This document shows, one piece after another, positions 19,038-28,850 of a stretch of DNA of 39,532 bases. Source of the stretch: a virus; the IMG/VR virus record IMGVR_UViG_3300009420_000029, positions 1 through 39,532 of that record, one strand, 5' to 3'. Every line of letters begins with the position of its first letter. The stretch's first letter is position 1. Made by a program: the position numbers and the translations under genes. The notes under the pieces were generated by a model. It was given only the letters and a program-made list of their open reading frames with translations, was not told the DNA's origin and searched no databases.

Positions 19038-22000
19038 ATGAACGAAGAATTACAAGGAATCATAGATAGAATGCGTGCTGCAAATGAACCGGAGGACGTT
19101 ATAAATGCGTTTATAGAAGAATACAATTTAGCTTTCGGTGAGCAACAAAACGTTGTTGAAGAATCTGTTCCTAATGAAGAGCCAGTTAGCGGAGAACCAG
19201 TTGGTCCAAAATCTGCTTCTTTCACTTTCGAAGAAGGTGAATTGGAAGGGTTTGAACAAAGAATGCGCGAAGGCGGGGAGTCTGATGCTTTCATTAACAA
19301 GTTCAAAATGGACTATAGCCTCGTAAACCCAAATGCGGGAAAGTCAACAACCACAGGGATGGACGCGACTGTGGATGCAAACGAAGTGTCCGGTACGGAA
19401 TTTCCATCGGTAGATGGTTCTTTGGTGGAATTAGAAGTACCTAATAACCTAAAACCAATACCTGATAGTGAAAACACCGAGAGCGGGGAACTTGGCTTCT
19501 GGGATAAGATAGATATGCTAGCTGACGGACCAGGTTATAATGTAGCGGGAGGTATAGCAGCTACAAAGATTATGGCAAAAACCGTTAGACAATTTGGTAA
19601 TATGTTTGACGCTGCTAAAATCGAAGTTAAAAGATCTGGTGGTACTGGTGAAACAAATGACTTTATGGATTTAACAGGGAAGTCTTTTAATATAACAGAC
19701 CCTGGTAATATAGCAACAATAGATGCCTGGCAGGCTGAAATAGAAATGCAAGCTAACTTAGGACAAGCTGAAGGCTCTGAAAAGTTTTTTAAACATCAAG
19801 AAAAACTCCAAGAGAATGGTGAAACAGAAGGGAAAGCATTCTTTAAATCCATGATGAAACACCCTGGCTTGTTACCCGAAGTTATTGTAGGATCATTGGC
19901 AGGTATGGGTGCCGCCATGTTCGAAGAACCGTTAAAAGTAATAGGGTCTACTATTGGAGGAGGGTTGGCTAATGCAGGAATAGCAGCTGCTTACGGCGCG
20001 GCGGCTGGTGGAGCCCCGGCAGTTCCCGCGGCAATAGCAGGTTTTGTTAGAGGTGCAGGAATGGGCTTTAGAGCATCCACTATGTACCAAATGGAAAAAA
20101 CAATGACCTTTAATGAAATATTTTTAGAGACTATGGAGGAAAGAAACTTAGATCCTCAGGTTGATGAAGATATATTTAATATTTTATCAGATCCAGAAGC
20201 TATTCAACAAATGAAAAACAAAGCAGCGGCGGGTGGTTTAGCTTTATCTGCTATAGAAACAATGTTTGGTAGAGTGGGAGGTCTAGTTGGTAAAAATGTA
20301 AACAAGGCTGTAAGACAAAGTAGAGTTTTAGGCGCAGTAGGGGAGACTACATTAGAGGGTGCTGGTGGTGTATTAGGTGAATATGGAAAAGGAAAAGCAA
20401 CGGGTCGAGATGCTACTTTTACAGATATGGCACTTGAGGGAGTATCCGTAGCCCCAATGGGAGGCGCTAACGTCGTGAAAAACGTCTTTGGTTCACTTGC
20501 TGAATATAAGATTAATGGAAAAACACTAGAAAGTAAGAAAGATATAGTTGATTTAATTGAAAATGGTACAGATGCCGAAATTTTAGATGCTAACATTGAA
20601 GTTGAAAACGACTCGGATCTAACAAAATTATTAGATAAAAGAGTAAAAACCGCTAAAAAAGCTAACAAAAAAACTTACCTATACAACGGCCAAAAATTTG
20701 ATTCACCTGAAGAAATTAATAATTTCTTAGATACAGCAACAGATGACCAAATTATGGGGGTTGATATTTCTATAATAAATGATAATGAATTAAGTGAAAA
20801 ATATTCAAGTATAATTAATAGAATTATAAAAAGTAAAAAAAGTCAAAAACCTCCAAAGAAAAAACCAAAAAGTAAAGTTAAGCCTAGCTCTGTTCAAACT
20901 AAAGTAGAGCCTCGTATTATAACCGAAGAAAAAATAAAAATAGATACTCAAATAGTTAGACTTGAATTAGACCTTCAAAAGGCTATTGATGAAGGTGGAG
21001 AAACAGCGGGAGTTGCTATAAAGAAAAATATTGAAAACTTAGTTGAAAAGAAAAAAAATATAGAAGACTATATCTCTCTTCAGGTTGATGAGCTCAGCGA
21101 AACGGAAGCTCGTGGATTAGTAGACTTAGATAATGAAGTTGCTTTATACCAATCTATAATAGATGATCCTAGTTCTACACCTGGAGCTATGGCAGCAGCT
21201 AAAAATCAAATAGCTAAAGCTAAAGAAGCACAGGTTGAGGCATTTGAGAATCCAGATTCAAAAGACCTGTCCAGTGTTGAACCTAAAAAACAAAAGAATA
21301 TTGAGCTTTCTAGAAAGACTCAAGAAGCTTATGAGAAAGGTGATACTGATGGCATCATAGAAGCTCAAGGTGGTATGATTTCTTCTATAGCAACATCTTT
21401 ATGGTCTAGAATACCAGCTGACAAGCAGGTAGGTACTTATGACGGCTTTAAAGCAGCATTAATATCAGCTAAAGGTGGCTTATTGGATCTTATTGGAACC
21501 TACAGACCAGAAACGGGAGTACCATTAGCCGCTTGGATTGGCAATGGACAAACTGGATTAAAAGTTAGAGCTAACCGTATAGTAAAAGAATTAACTAAAC
21601 AGGATATAGAAGTTAGTACGGATTCAACGGAAGCATTAAACTCTTTTTCTAGTAATGAAATAGATATTGATAACATCAACCTAGGTCCTAAATATAACTC
21701 ACAAAGATTAGGTTTAGGTGTTAATTTATTAAATGATTCAGCCAAGAGTGTTGAGCTAGGCCAAGTTGCAATTGAACAAGCATTAGCAGATGCGGATGCT
21801 AAAGCAGACGCTAAAGGTAAACCATTATCTCAAAAACAAAGACAAACTGTTTCTGAAAAAGCTTTTGATAAATTATTTAAAGATCAATATGCCCAAAAAG
21901 TTAAAGACAAAATGGGTAAAAAATTGAATTTAAAGAATTACATTAAAAATAATGTATCTACTTTAAAAAGAATTGTTCTTTCTAATACTAATTTTGCAAA

Positions 22001-25000
22001 AGGTAAAGGCTTAACAAAAGATTGGAATAAATACCCACCTTCAGATCAAGAATTTCAAAATTTTTATGAAGGAACTGATACTGATAATTCCCAAACTATT
22101 AGTGATAGAAAAGCAGCGTTAGCGGAAGCTGTGTCAAAGCAAATAGCTAAAGATGCTAAAGATAATTATTTTGAAGGTAAAGAAGCTGATCGTAATAAGT
22201 TTAGCATTGAGAATGACATCTCTTTTTCAACAGATAAAAAAATAGTAGAAGATGTTTCAGAATTTATACAAGGTATAAAAAATATAGCTCGTGCTGAAGT
22301 AGAAAACGCTGAGGCTTTAAATGATTATGAAGACGTAGCTAATTTTAATAAATTTATTGAAAAATTTAAAGGCTTTATAAAGCATGATAATACTAACAAG
22401 CTAGACAGAAATAACCCGGACGACGTTAAAAAAATACAGGAAGAATTATTAAAAGCGGCAGAAGATGGTAAAATACACCCATTACTGCTTATTATATCTA
22501 AATTTGGAAATTTTGGGAGAGCTGAAGTTAAAGGTTATGTAGAAAATGGGGTTTTTATTAAAAAACCTTCAAAAGTGTCAATAGATGACACTAAAAACTA
22601 TGAAACTTATTACGAACTATCAGGGCCTGTAGAGGGTTCTGTTGGCAATTACCTTAAAAGACCTGAATCTACACAAGAAGCAAAAATTATAGCTGAGAAA
22701 TTTAAAGATTCATTTTTACCTGGAAGAGGCGGTATTTTTTACGGTGTTAAAGATCCTAAATACGTTAATTTATTAAAAATAGCCACGGAAAATTATAACG
22801 GTATAGATATACCTGGGTTTAAAATAACAGATAAAGAAGGCTCAAAAAGACTTAGCTTTGGCACTAAATCAAATAATATTTTCAAAAAAAATGGTATTGA
22901 AATAGATCCAAAAGCATTTGAAGAGGTTACTGAAAAATTTAAAGAAACGGCAAAAAACAACCAGTTACTAGTTAAAGAACTTACTAAAGCTGTAAGTGCT
23001 CTAATTAAAGGTGGTGGGAATCCTTATACATTTGGATCTCTTTTACATAATTCTTACAGAGCAACCTCTGGGGCTATTAAAGCTTCTTTTGAATTTAAAG
23101 TCTACGAAGGAGGGGTTTTAGAATATGGTACTGGTACTAAATTTGGTAAATTTAATGCTAAAGGTGGAGTGCAAAATATTTTCAGAGAAGAACATAGTCC
23201 TCCTGTTAAAGTATTTGGTAGTGAACTTCTTAAAGCAGCATTAACCATAGACTCACCGTCGGGTATAGATGCACGAGTAAACGACATGTACAAGGACGCT
23301 TTTCAAAGCATAATATCCTTAAAGTCTGACCAGGCTATTAATGATACAGGCTACGGAGCTGCAATAGCAAAAGGTGGCAGAGTCGGTGAAAATTCTGGTA
23401 TTATTAGATTAGCGGAAGCTGGAGTTAGTTTAAAAAAATTATTTTATTCAAACGGTAAAAATGTACACAACTTTTTTGCAGAACAAATGGATATATCAAT
23501 GCAGGTTGAAAATGATAACGTTGCGTCCAACGAGAAGATAATCGATCATTTAAGTAACAAAGTCGAACGAGACTTACAGGGAGCTTTGCAAGTTGAAGAA
23601 AGTAATAACTCAAATCCAGAATTAAATGTTTCTGAAAAAATAGAAGCCTTTATAGACGTAATAAAAAGCGCATATAAAGGGTCTTTTGAAATTGTTAATA
23701 CTAAAGAAGACGCGGTTGCCTACTTAGTATCAAAAGGTATGGATCCTAAAAAAGCCCAGGAAACCGTTGACCGTGCAAAAGGATTTTACATTTCACGGAC
23801 TGATGGGCTTATGTATGTAAATCCAGAATTGGGTGGACTTGACACGCTGTTGCATGAAACAACCCATGCATGGACTAGAATGATTTCAGAAGTTGATCCT
23901 GAATTGTTTGATGCTATATATGAAAAATTAAAAGGCCATCCTTTATACGCTGAGGCAGTTGCAAGAATGGGCAATGATGATTATAAAAACATTGAACCTG
24001 GTTCTTTTAAGTATAAAGATGAAATTTTAGCCTACATATTAGGTGAAGAAGGTGGATCTATGTACGACCTATTTCCTGGTGATATAAAAGCAAAAAACTT
24101 AATTGATAAATTTTTCCAATATGTAGCAGAAGCTTTAGGCTTTGACCCTTCAACAAAAGATTTTGCGAGCCTATCTATTGAGCAAGTTGTTAAACTAGCT
24201 ATAAAAGATATTTCGGAAGGAAACCCAGCTTCAAACTTTAATAAACTCAAAAACAAAGCAGAAGGCAAAAGTTGGTTTGCAAAATCGGAAGATCAAATTA
24301 GTCCAAGTTCTAAAGCTGCAAAAAGTAGTACAGTGAGAGCTTTTAACGCTTTAAAATTAGCTTATAGAGAAAGTGGTGATTTGGTTGATGCTATAATTAA
24401 AAGTTATGATTCTGTAAAAAATGAAATGACTTTACAGGAGTGGGCTAAGATTGTTGCTAAAAACACTAAAGAACCTGTACCTGGTAAATCTAACGATTTA
24501 TTAATAGGTAAAAGTAAAATTAAAAAAGCCGAAAAGATTTCAGAGGCAAGTGTAGACAAAAACAAAGAAAGCGAGTTAAGTGAAAGTGAAGGTAAAAAAA
24601 TGGCTGATAAATTAAGAGCTATTATATATGGTAAAACAGGTAAACCCTCAAAATGGTTTATCCCACCTAATGCTGAAGATTTTAAAGGTTTGCTATACAC
24701 ATTCCTACCAGGAGGCAAAGCTGGAGTCGCAGCTAAAAAGTGGTTAACAGATACTTTATTAAAGCCTTATTCAAATGCTATTGCTGCACTTGATAGTGAA
24801 GTTTTAAACAAATCAAACGCTTGGAAAACGCTTTCTAAAGGTTTTGATTTTAATATAAAAATTGCAGGCACACCTTATACTTTAGGTGATGCAATTAAAA
24901 TATATAATGGTTTAAAAAACGGTCAAGATCCTAATATAGCTAAAAAGAAACACTTAGATGCTCTTATACACGCTGTAGAAAGCGATAGTAAGATTTTAAA

Positions 25001-26831
25001 TTTTGCTAATGAGGTTAACAAATCGTTTCCTATCGATATTACTAGCGGATGGCAAAACAGAAGCTTTGCAAAAGAAATATTCGATTCTATTAATGATGGA
25101 TCTAGAAAAAGACACTTAGCTTCTTTTAGCGCTAATGTTGATGCAATGTTTACAGACGCTACATTAGATCTTATAGCAGATAAATATGGTGTTAAATATA
25201 AGCAAGCTTTAGTTGGTACGCTGGCTAGAATGAAGTCAGGAAGGAACAGAGTGGGGACAGATGCTAGTGCTAATTCTTATATGAATTGGATTAACCGCGC
25301 CGTTGGAACTACTATGTTTTTAAATACACGTTCTGCGTTTCTACAAACTTTATCATCATTAAACTTTATAAACAAGCCAGGTAATAACTTATTCCAAGCA
25401 ATGAGAGCTTTTGCTAATCAAGCACAATGGAAGGCAGATTATAAAGTTTTATGGAATAGTGATTATTTAGCTAATAGAAGAGATGGTGCTAAATTTGATG
25501 TATTAGCTGACGAAATGGCTCAAGGTGATGTTAAAGGTATTGAAAAGCTTCTTAAGGCTGGATTTTTGCCAACAAGATATGCAGATAGTTTTGCTATTGC
25601 TATGGGAGGGGCAGCTTTTTATAGAAACAGAGTTAACATGCTTATTAAAGATGGAATGAGTAAAGCTGACGCTGAAGCTCAAGCAATGGTAGATTGGAGA
25701 GAAGCTGCTGAAGAATCTCAGCAATCTGCTGATCCTTCTAAAATATCTGAAATACAATCATCATCTATAGGTAAATTGATATATGCTTTTGCAAATACAC
25801 CATTTCAATATGCTAGATTAACCAAAAGAAAATTGCAAGATTTAACTTCTGGTAGATCAGCTGCTGAAGGTAACGTTCAAAAAGACATTCAATCTTTATT
25901 GTATTACTCTATATTACAATCCGTAATGTTTAATGCTTTACAAAATGGACTAGTAGCTTTAACAATGTCAGATGATCCTAAGGATGATGAATTGAAAGAC
26001 GAAAAGTATACACAAATATTAGAGCGTACTTTAACATCTTACGCAAAATCTATTGGGAATCCTGGTGCTGTGGCAGCAACCTTATACGCTATGTTAAAAG
26101 AAGGGTATATGCAACAGACAGGTGAGCGTAGGAAAGACGCTAATGTTTTTGCATTAACTGCTACTTCGATTTCACCACCATTGAACTCTAAGCTCAAAGA
26201 TTTATCTGCAGCTTACAGAGCATATAATAAAATTGATGAAAAAGATTTACTAACCCCATCTTTAGATAGTGATGCTTTAACAATGGCAGGAGAAGTATCT
26301 TCTTTTGTTGGAGTTCCTTTAGATAGAGTCGTTAAAAAAACAAGACATTTAGCGGCTATAACTAACGAAGAAGTTGAACTATGGCAAAAAGTATGGATGC
26401 TAGCTGGTTGGAGTGAATGGGAATTAGGTGTTGGAAGAGATTCTAAAAAGAAAAATAAACCCAAGAAGTCTAAAAAAAGAAAAGGATTAAAAAGCAATAG
26501 ATTGACTTCCCCTAATCGTAGGTTAGAAGACGGGGTTGATGGAGTTGCAAACAAAGATGGCACTATAGAACTAGCACCAGGCTTAGATCCTGTAGAAAAG
26601 GAAATCACCATAGCTCACGAGCAACAGCACGTACAAGACATGGATGCTGGTATATTAGACTATGACAATGATTTTGTATATTGGAAGAATAAAAAATACC
26701 GTAGAAAAAACGGTAAAATAATCTATAACGGCAGATCTGTTATAGAGGGAAGCAAAAGTTTACCTTGGGAGAAAAAAGCATATGATGCTGAACCTTCCAA
26801 GAGTGCGGTAAAACGAAAGTTATACGAATAA
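19038..26831 (+). CDS. Giant polyvalent internal virion protein with two zincin motifs and a sigma-like segment
   Basis: At 2597 residues this is the largest product and the last of the virion operon, the place of ejected core proteins such as T7 gp16. Visible parts: two short helical repeats (about 5-33 and 69-96); a Gly/Ala hydrophobic region that may enter membranes (about 278-350); two tandem ~50-residue repeats (about 489-594); a segment resembling sigma-70 region 2 (about 780-860); a zincin motif HETTH at 1606-1610; a conserved helical region (TMFLNTRSAFLQTLSSLNFI) like those of large polyvalent phage proteins; and a second zincin motif HEQQH at 2527-2531 followed by LPWEKKAY, where the Glu could be a third ligand. 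A likely role is delivery into the host with the genome and action on host or capsid proteins. No transglycosylase motif was seen. Confidence 0.7.
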   Translation: MNEELQGIIDRMRAANEPEDVINAFIEEYNLAFGEQQNVVEESVPNEEPVSGEPVGPKSASFTFEEGELEGFEQRMREGGESDAFINKFKMDYSLVNPNAGKSTTTGMDATVDANEVSGTEFPSVDGSLVELEVPNNLKPIPDSENTESGELGFWDKIDMLADGPGYNVAGGIAATKIMAKTVRQFGNMFDAAKIEVKRSGGTGETNDFMDLTGKSFNITDPGNIATIDAWQAEIEMQANLGQAEGSEKFFKHQEKLQENGETEGKAFFKSMMKHPGLLPEVIVGSLAGMGAAMFEEPLKVIGSTIGGGLANAGIAAAYGAAAGGAPAVPAAIAGFVRGAGMGFRASTMYQMEKTMTFNEIFLETMEERNLDPQVDEDIFNILSDPEAIQQMKNKAAAGGLALSAIETMFGRVGGLVGKNVNKAVRQSRVLGAVGETTLEGAGGVLGEYGKGKATGRDATFTDMALEGVSVAPMGGANVVKNVFGSLAEYKINGKTLESKKDIVDLIENGTDAEILDANIEVENDSDLTKLLDKRVKTAKKANKKTYLYNGQKFDSPEEINNFLDTATDDQIMGVDISIINDNELSEKYSSIINRIIKSKKSQKPPKKKPKSKVKPSSVQTKVEPRIITEEKIKIDTQIVRLELDLQKAIDEGGETAGVAIKKNIENLVEKKKNIEDYISLQVDELSETEARGLVDLDNEVALYQSIIDDPSSTPGAMAAAKNQIAKAKEAQVEAFENPDSKDLSSVEPKKQKNIELSRKTQEAYEKGDTDGIIEAQGGMISSIATSLWSRIPADKQVGTYDGFKAALISAKGGLLDLIGTYRPETGVPLAAWIGNGQTGLKVRANRIVKELTKQDIEVSTDSTEALNSFSSNEIDIDNINLGPKYNSQRLGLGVNLLNDSAKSVELGQVAIEQALADADAKADAKGKPLSQKQRQTVSEKAFDKLFKDQYAQKVKDKMGKKLNLKNYIKNNVSTLKRIVLSNTNFAKGKGLTKDWNKYPPSDQEFQNFYEGTDTDNSQTISDRKAALAEAVSKQIAKDAKDNYFEGKEADRNKFSIENDISFSTDKKIVEDVSEFIQGIKNIARAEVENAEALNDYEDVANFNKFIEKFKGFIKHDNTNKLDRNNPDDVKKIQEELLKAAEDGKIHPLLLIISKFGNFGRAEVKGYVENGVFIKKPSKVSIDDTKNYETYYELSGPVEGSVGNYLKRPESTQEAKIIAEKFKDSFLPGRGGIFYGVKDPKYVNLLKIATENYNGIDIPGFKITDKEGSKRLSFGTKSNNIFKKNGIEIDPKAFEEVTEKFKETAKNNQLLVKELTKAVSALIKGGGNPYTFGSLLHNSYRATSGAIKASFEFKVYEGGVLEYGTGTKFGKFNAKGGVQNIFREEHSPPVKVFGSELLKAALTIDSPSGIDARVNDMYKDAFQSIISLKSDQAINDTGYGAAIAKGGRVGENSGIIRLAEAGVSLKKLFYSNGKNVHNFFAEQMDISMQVENDNVASNEKIIDHLSNKVERDLQGALQVEESNNSNPELNVSEKIEAFIDVIKSAYKGSFEIVNTKEDAVAYLVSKGMDPKKAQETVDRAKGFYISRTDGLMYVNPELGGLDTLLHETTHAWTRMISEVDPELFDAIYEKLKGHPLYAEAVARMGNDDYKNIEPGSFKYKDEILAYILGEEGGSMYDLFPGDIKAKNLIDKFFQYVAEALGFDPSTKDFASLSIEQVVKLAIKDISEGNPASNFNKLKNKAEGKSWFAKSEDQISPSSKAAKSSTVRAFNALKLAYRESGDLVDAIIKSYDSVKNEMTLQEWAKIVAKNTKEPVPGKSNDLLIGKSKIKKAEKISEASVDKNKESELSESEGKKMADKLRAIIYGKTGKPSKWFIPPNAEDFKGLLYTFLPGGKAGVAAKKWLTDTLLKPYSNAIAALDSEVLNKSNAWKTLSKGFDFNIKIAGTPYTLGDAIKIYNGLKNGQDPNIAKKKHLDALIHAVESDSKILNFANEVNKSFPIDITSGWQNRSFAKEIFDSINDGSRKRHLASFSANVDAMFTDATLDLIADKYGVKYKQALVGTLARMKSGRNRVGTDASANSYMNWINRAVGTTMFLNTRSAFLQTLSSLNFINKPGNNLFQAMRAFANQAQWKADYKVLWNSDYLANRRDGAKFDVLADEMAQGDVKGIEKLLKAGFLPTRYADSFAIAMGGAAFYRNRVNMLIKDGMSKADAEAQAMVDWREAAEESQQSADPSKISEIQSSSIGKLIYAFANTPFQYARLTKRKLQDLTSGRSAAEGNVQKDIQSLLYYSILQSVMFNALQNGLVALTMSDDPKDDELKDEKYTQILERTLTSYAKSIGNPGAVAATLYAMLKEGYMQQTGERRKDANVFALTATSISPPLNSKLKDLSAAYRAYNKIDEKDLLTPSLDSDALTMAGEVSSFVGVPLDRVVKKTRHLAAITNEEVELWQKVWMLAGWSEWELGVGRDSKKKNKPKKSKKRKGLKSNRLTSPNRRLEDGVDGVANKDGTIELAPGLDPVEKEITIAHEQQHVQDMDAGILDYDNDFVYWKNKKYRRKNGKIIYNGRSVIEGSKSLPWEKKAYDAEPSKSAVKRKLYE

Positions 26832-26866
26832 AAAAAGGGGACCCCGTAATTGGAGTCCCCTTTTTT
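26831..26866. terminator. Bidirectional terminator between converging operons
   Basis: AAAAAAGGGGAC (26831-26842) pairs with GTCCCCTTTTTT (26855-26866), giving a 12-bp stem with A and T tracts on the two sides, so it can stop transcription from both directions. It lies exactly between the last plus-strand gene and the last minus-strand gene. Confidence 0.92.
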
Positions 26867-26870
26867 ATTT

Positions 26871-27077
26871 TTATTTCATCAGCATCCAACATACTATTGT
26901 TGCGATTGCAGGCCCTACAAAGCCCCATACTTTTAAGAACTTTATAACATTGTTCTCTTCTGTTGTGTAAATGTGATCATCAGTGTTCAAGTTGAATGCT
27001 TGTAGCTGTTCTTGAACTTGATCTTCTAATTCCTTGATGCGTAATTTTGCATCTGCAAATGTAAACTTTTTAGCCAT
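26871..27077 (-). CDS. Small membrane protein, possible holin-like or spanin-like
   Basis: The 68-residue product has an N-terminal charged coiled coil (about 8-30, AKLRIKELEDQVQEQLQAF) and one C-terminal hydrophobic segment (about 48-66, LKVWGFVGPAIATIVCW). This layout, cytoplasmic or exposed coiled coil plus a single membrane anchor, occurs in small phage lysis proteins, but also in other membrane-anchored phage proteins. It is the final gene of the minus-strand operon, 21 bases downstream of the ribonucleotide reductase large-subunit stop. No endolysin is nearby to confirm a lysis role, so the function is a guess while the membrane segment is directly visible. Confidence 0.6.
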   Translation of the reverse strand: MAKKFTFADAKLRIKELEDQVQEQLQAFNLNTDDHIYTTEENNVIKFLKVWGFVGPAIATIVCWMLMK

Positions 27078-27098
27078 AATAATATTTAATTGATTAAT

Positions 27099-28850
27099 TT
27101 ATCCGTCGCAGCTTAAACAATCTGGATCCATTGCAGCTGCCGCAATATCACCTCTTAATACGGATTCGGTACGTGTATAATATAGTGTTTTAACACCACG
27201 CTTCCATGCTTCCATATGAACAGCATTCATCCATTTAGGAGTAGCTTCAGAAGGAAAAGCCAAATTTAAACTAACAGATTGATCTATATAGTCCTGTCTA
27301 ATTCCTGCCTGCTTTACTAATTCTAATTGATTAATTTCTTTAAATGTTTTAAATACATTCTTTACTTTTTCGTAATCTTCCGCATGCTCTTGGGTAAGTC
27401 TTCCTGAGTGATCGTAAAACCATCCATCGAGTTCTTTAATGTCTTGAATGGATCCACCATCTGACATAATCTTTTCCCAAGTTTCTTTATTGTCAATTCC
27501 AATTTTTCTTAATACTTTTTTAAGTTCTTTATTCTTTCTAATAAACGTACCTTTAGCGGACTGTTCTGTGAACACGTTAGCAGCCCAAGGTTCAATACCT
27601 GGTGAAACGTTACCAGATAGTTTAGAGTTCGATACGGTTGGCGCTACAGCTCTTAAATGAGTGTTTCGCATGCCAGTACCCACACACCATAGAGGTTCAC
27701 CATATACTTCAGCTAATTTTCTTGATGCACGCTCAGTTTCAATCTTTATTTTTGAAAATATTTCCCTTGTTTTGAATTGGGCCATTAATCCTTCGAAGGC
27801 TATTCCGTTCTTTTGAAGTAAGCTGTGCCACCCCAAAACTCCTAACCCGAGTGCCCGTCCCTTGACAGCTGATCTTACAGAATTCTCGAATCCCCTTAGT
27901 CCCTTCGCTCTCTGAACAAACTCTTCCAGGACACCGTCCAGGAACCAAATCGCATCGTACACCAGGTTTGTATCCTTCCATTCGTCGTATTTTTCTAAGT
28001 TTAAAGAAGATAAACAGCAAACAAAACTATGACTTTCATCAGTATGTAATGTAATTTCGCTGCATATATTAGTCATATGAACTTTTAATCCATTCGCTTT
28101 GTAAGCCTCTGGGTTAGCTTTGTTCGTGTTGCCTTTAAAAAGGATATATGGTTCACCAGTGGCTTTGCGCTTTTGGATAAGTTTACTCCACTTTTGGCGT
28201 GCTTCTTGATCTCCTGTCTCAAGTTTTCGCATAAACTTATCGCCAATGACAGCACACTGATGTAAGTTAAGAGATTGCCTGTTGACGTCTCCTTTAGGTT
28301 CCCTAATTTCAATCCAATCGAGGAAGTCAGGGTGTTCAATATTAATATTAACTGATGCAGCTCCTCTTCTAACGGCACCTTGGTTGGTCGCGAGTATAGT
28401 TGAGTCGTAGATTTTGCAAAAAGGGACAACTCCGTCTGAAGTTCCATTACCTGTAATTCTGGCTCCTGCGGGTCTAATCATATTAATACCTACTCCTACA
28501 CCGCCGCCATGTTTAGCTAGGAGCATCATTTCTAAATTCTTTGTTCCAATATCGGCTATTGAATCTGCCACGTCGATACCAAAGCAGCTAATCGGTAACC
28601 CCCTATCAGTGCCGGTATTAGAAAGAACAGGACTAGCAAGGCAAAGCCATCCTTTCCAAATGTAGTCGAAGAATACATCTTCTAACTCTGGTTTGTATAG
28701 TCGTTTTGAGACAGCTCTGCTAACTCGCCTGTAAGCATCTTTAGGTGTTTCTTCGTCAACGAGATAGCTACCTCCAATTGTTTTCTTGTAGACTTCGGTA
28801 TCACCCCATTCCGGGTAGTCAATTCCTTTTTTCCATTCATTATTCCACAT
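27099..28850 (-). CDS. nrdA: Ribonucleotide reductase class I, large (catalytic) subunit
   Basis: This protein makes deoxyribonucleotides for phage DNA synthesis. Starting at MWNNEWKKG it has 583 residues; that ATG overlaps the upstream stop as TAATG, so I prefer it to an ATG 69 bases earlier. Redox Cys89 lies in SNTGTDRGLPISCFG. The thiyl-radical Cys and catalytic Asn and Glu are in MTNICSEITL, with the partner Cys in FVCCLSSLNLE. The C-terminus DPDCLSCDG supplies the mobile Cys pair. A GGGVGVGINMIRP segment matches the family. There is no N-terminal ATP-cone, so dATP inhibition through that domain is unlikely. The small subunit gene lies upstream with one membrane-protein gene between. Confidence 0.93.
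   Translation of the reverse strand: MWNNEWKKGIDYPEWGDTEVYKKTIGGSYLVDEETPKDAYRRVSRAVSKRLYKPELEDVFFDYIWKGWLCLASPVLSNTGTDRGLPISCFGIDVADSIADIGTKNLEMMLLAKHGGGVGVGINMIRPAGARITGNGTSDGVVPFCKIYDSTILATNQGAVRRGAASVNINIEHPDFLDWIEIREPKGDVNRQSLNLHQCAVIGDKFMRKLETGDQEARQKWSKLIQKRKATGEPYILFKGNTNKANPEAYKANGLKVHMTNICSEITLHTDESHSFVCCLSSLNLEKYDEWKDTNLVYDAIWFLDGVLEEFVQRAKGLRGFENSVRSAVKGRALGLGVLGWHSLLQKNGIAFEGLMAQFKTREIFSKIKIETERASRKLAEVYGEPLWCVGTGMRNTHLRAVAPTVSNSKLSGNVSPGIEPWAANVFTEQSAKGTFIRKNKELKKVLRKIGIDNKETWEKIMSDGGSIQDIKELDGWFYDHSGRLTQEHAEDYEKVKNVFKTFKEINQLELVKQAGIRQDYIDQSVSLNLAFPSEATPKWMNAVHMEAWKRGVKTLYYTRTESVLRGDIAAAAMDPDCLSCDG

Noticed and set aside
26213-26611. Long minus-strand open frame within the giant protein gene, and similar antisense frames elsewhere.
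   Set aside because: Composition mirrors the antisense of the real gene and no motif is present; these are shadows of the coding strand.
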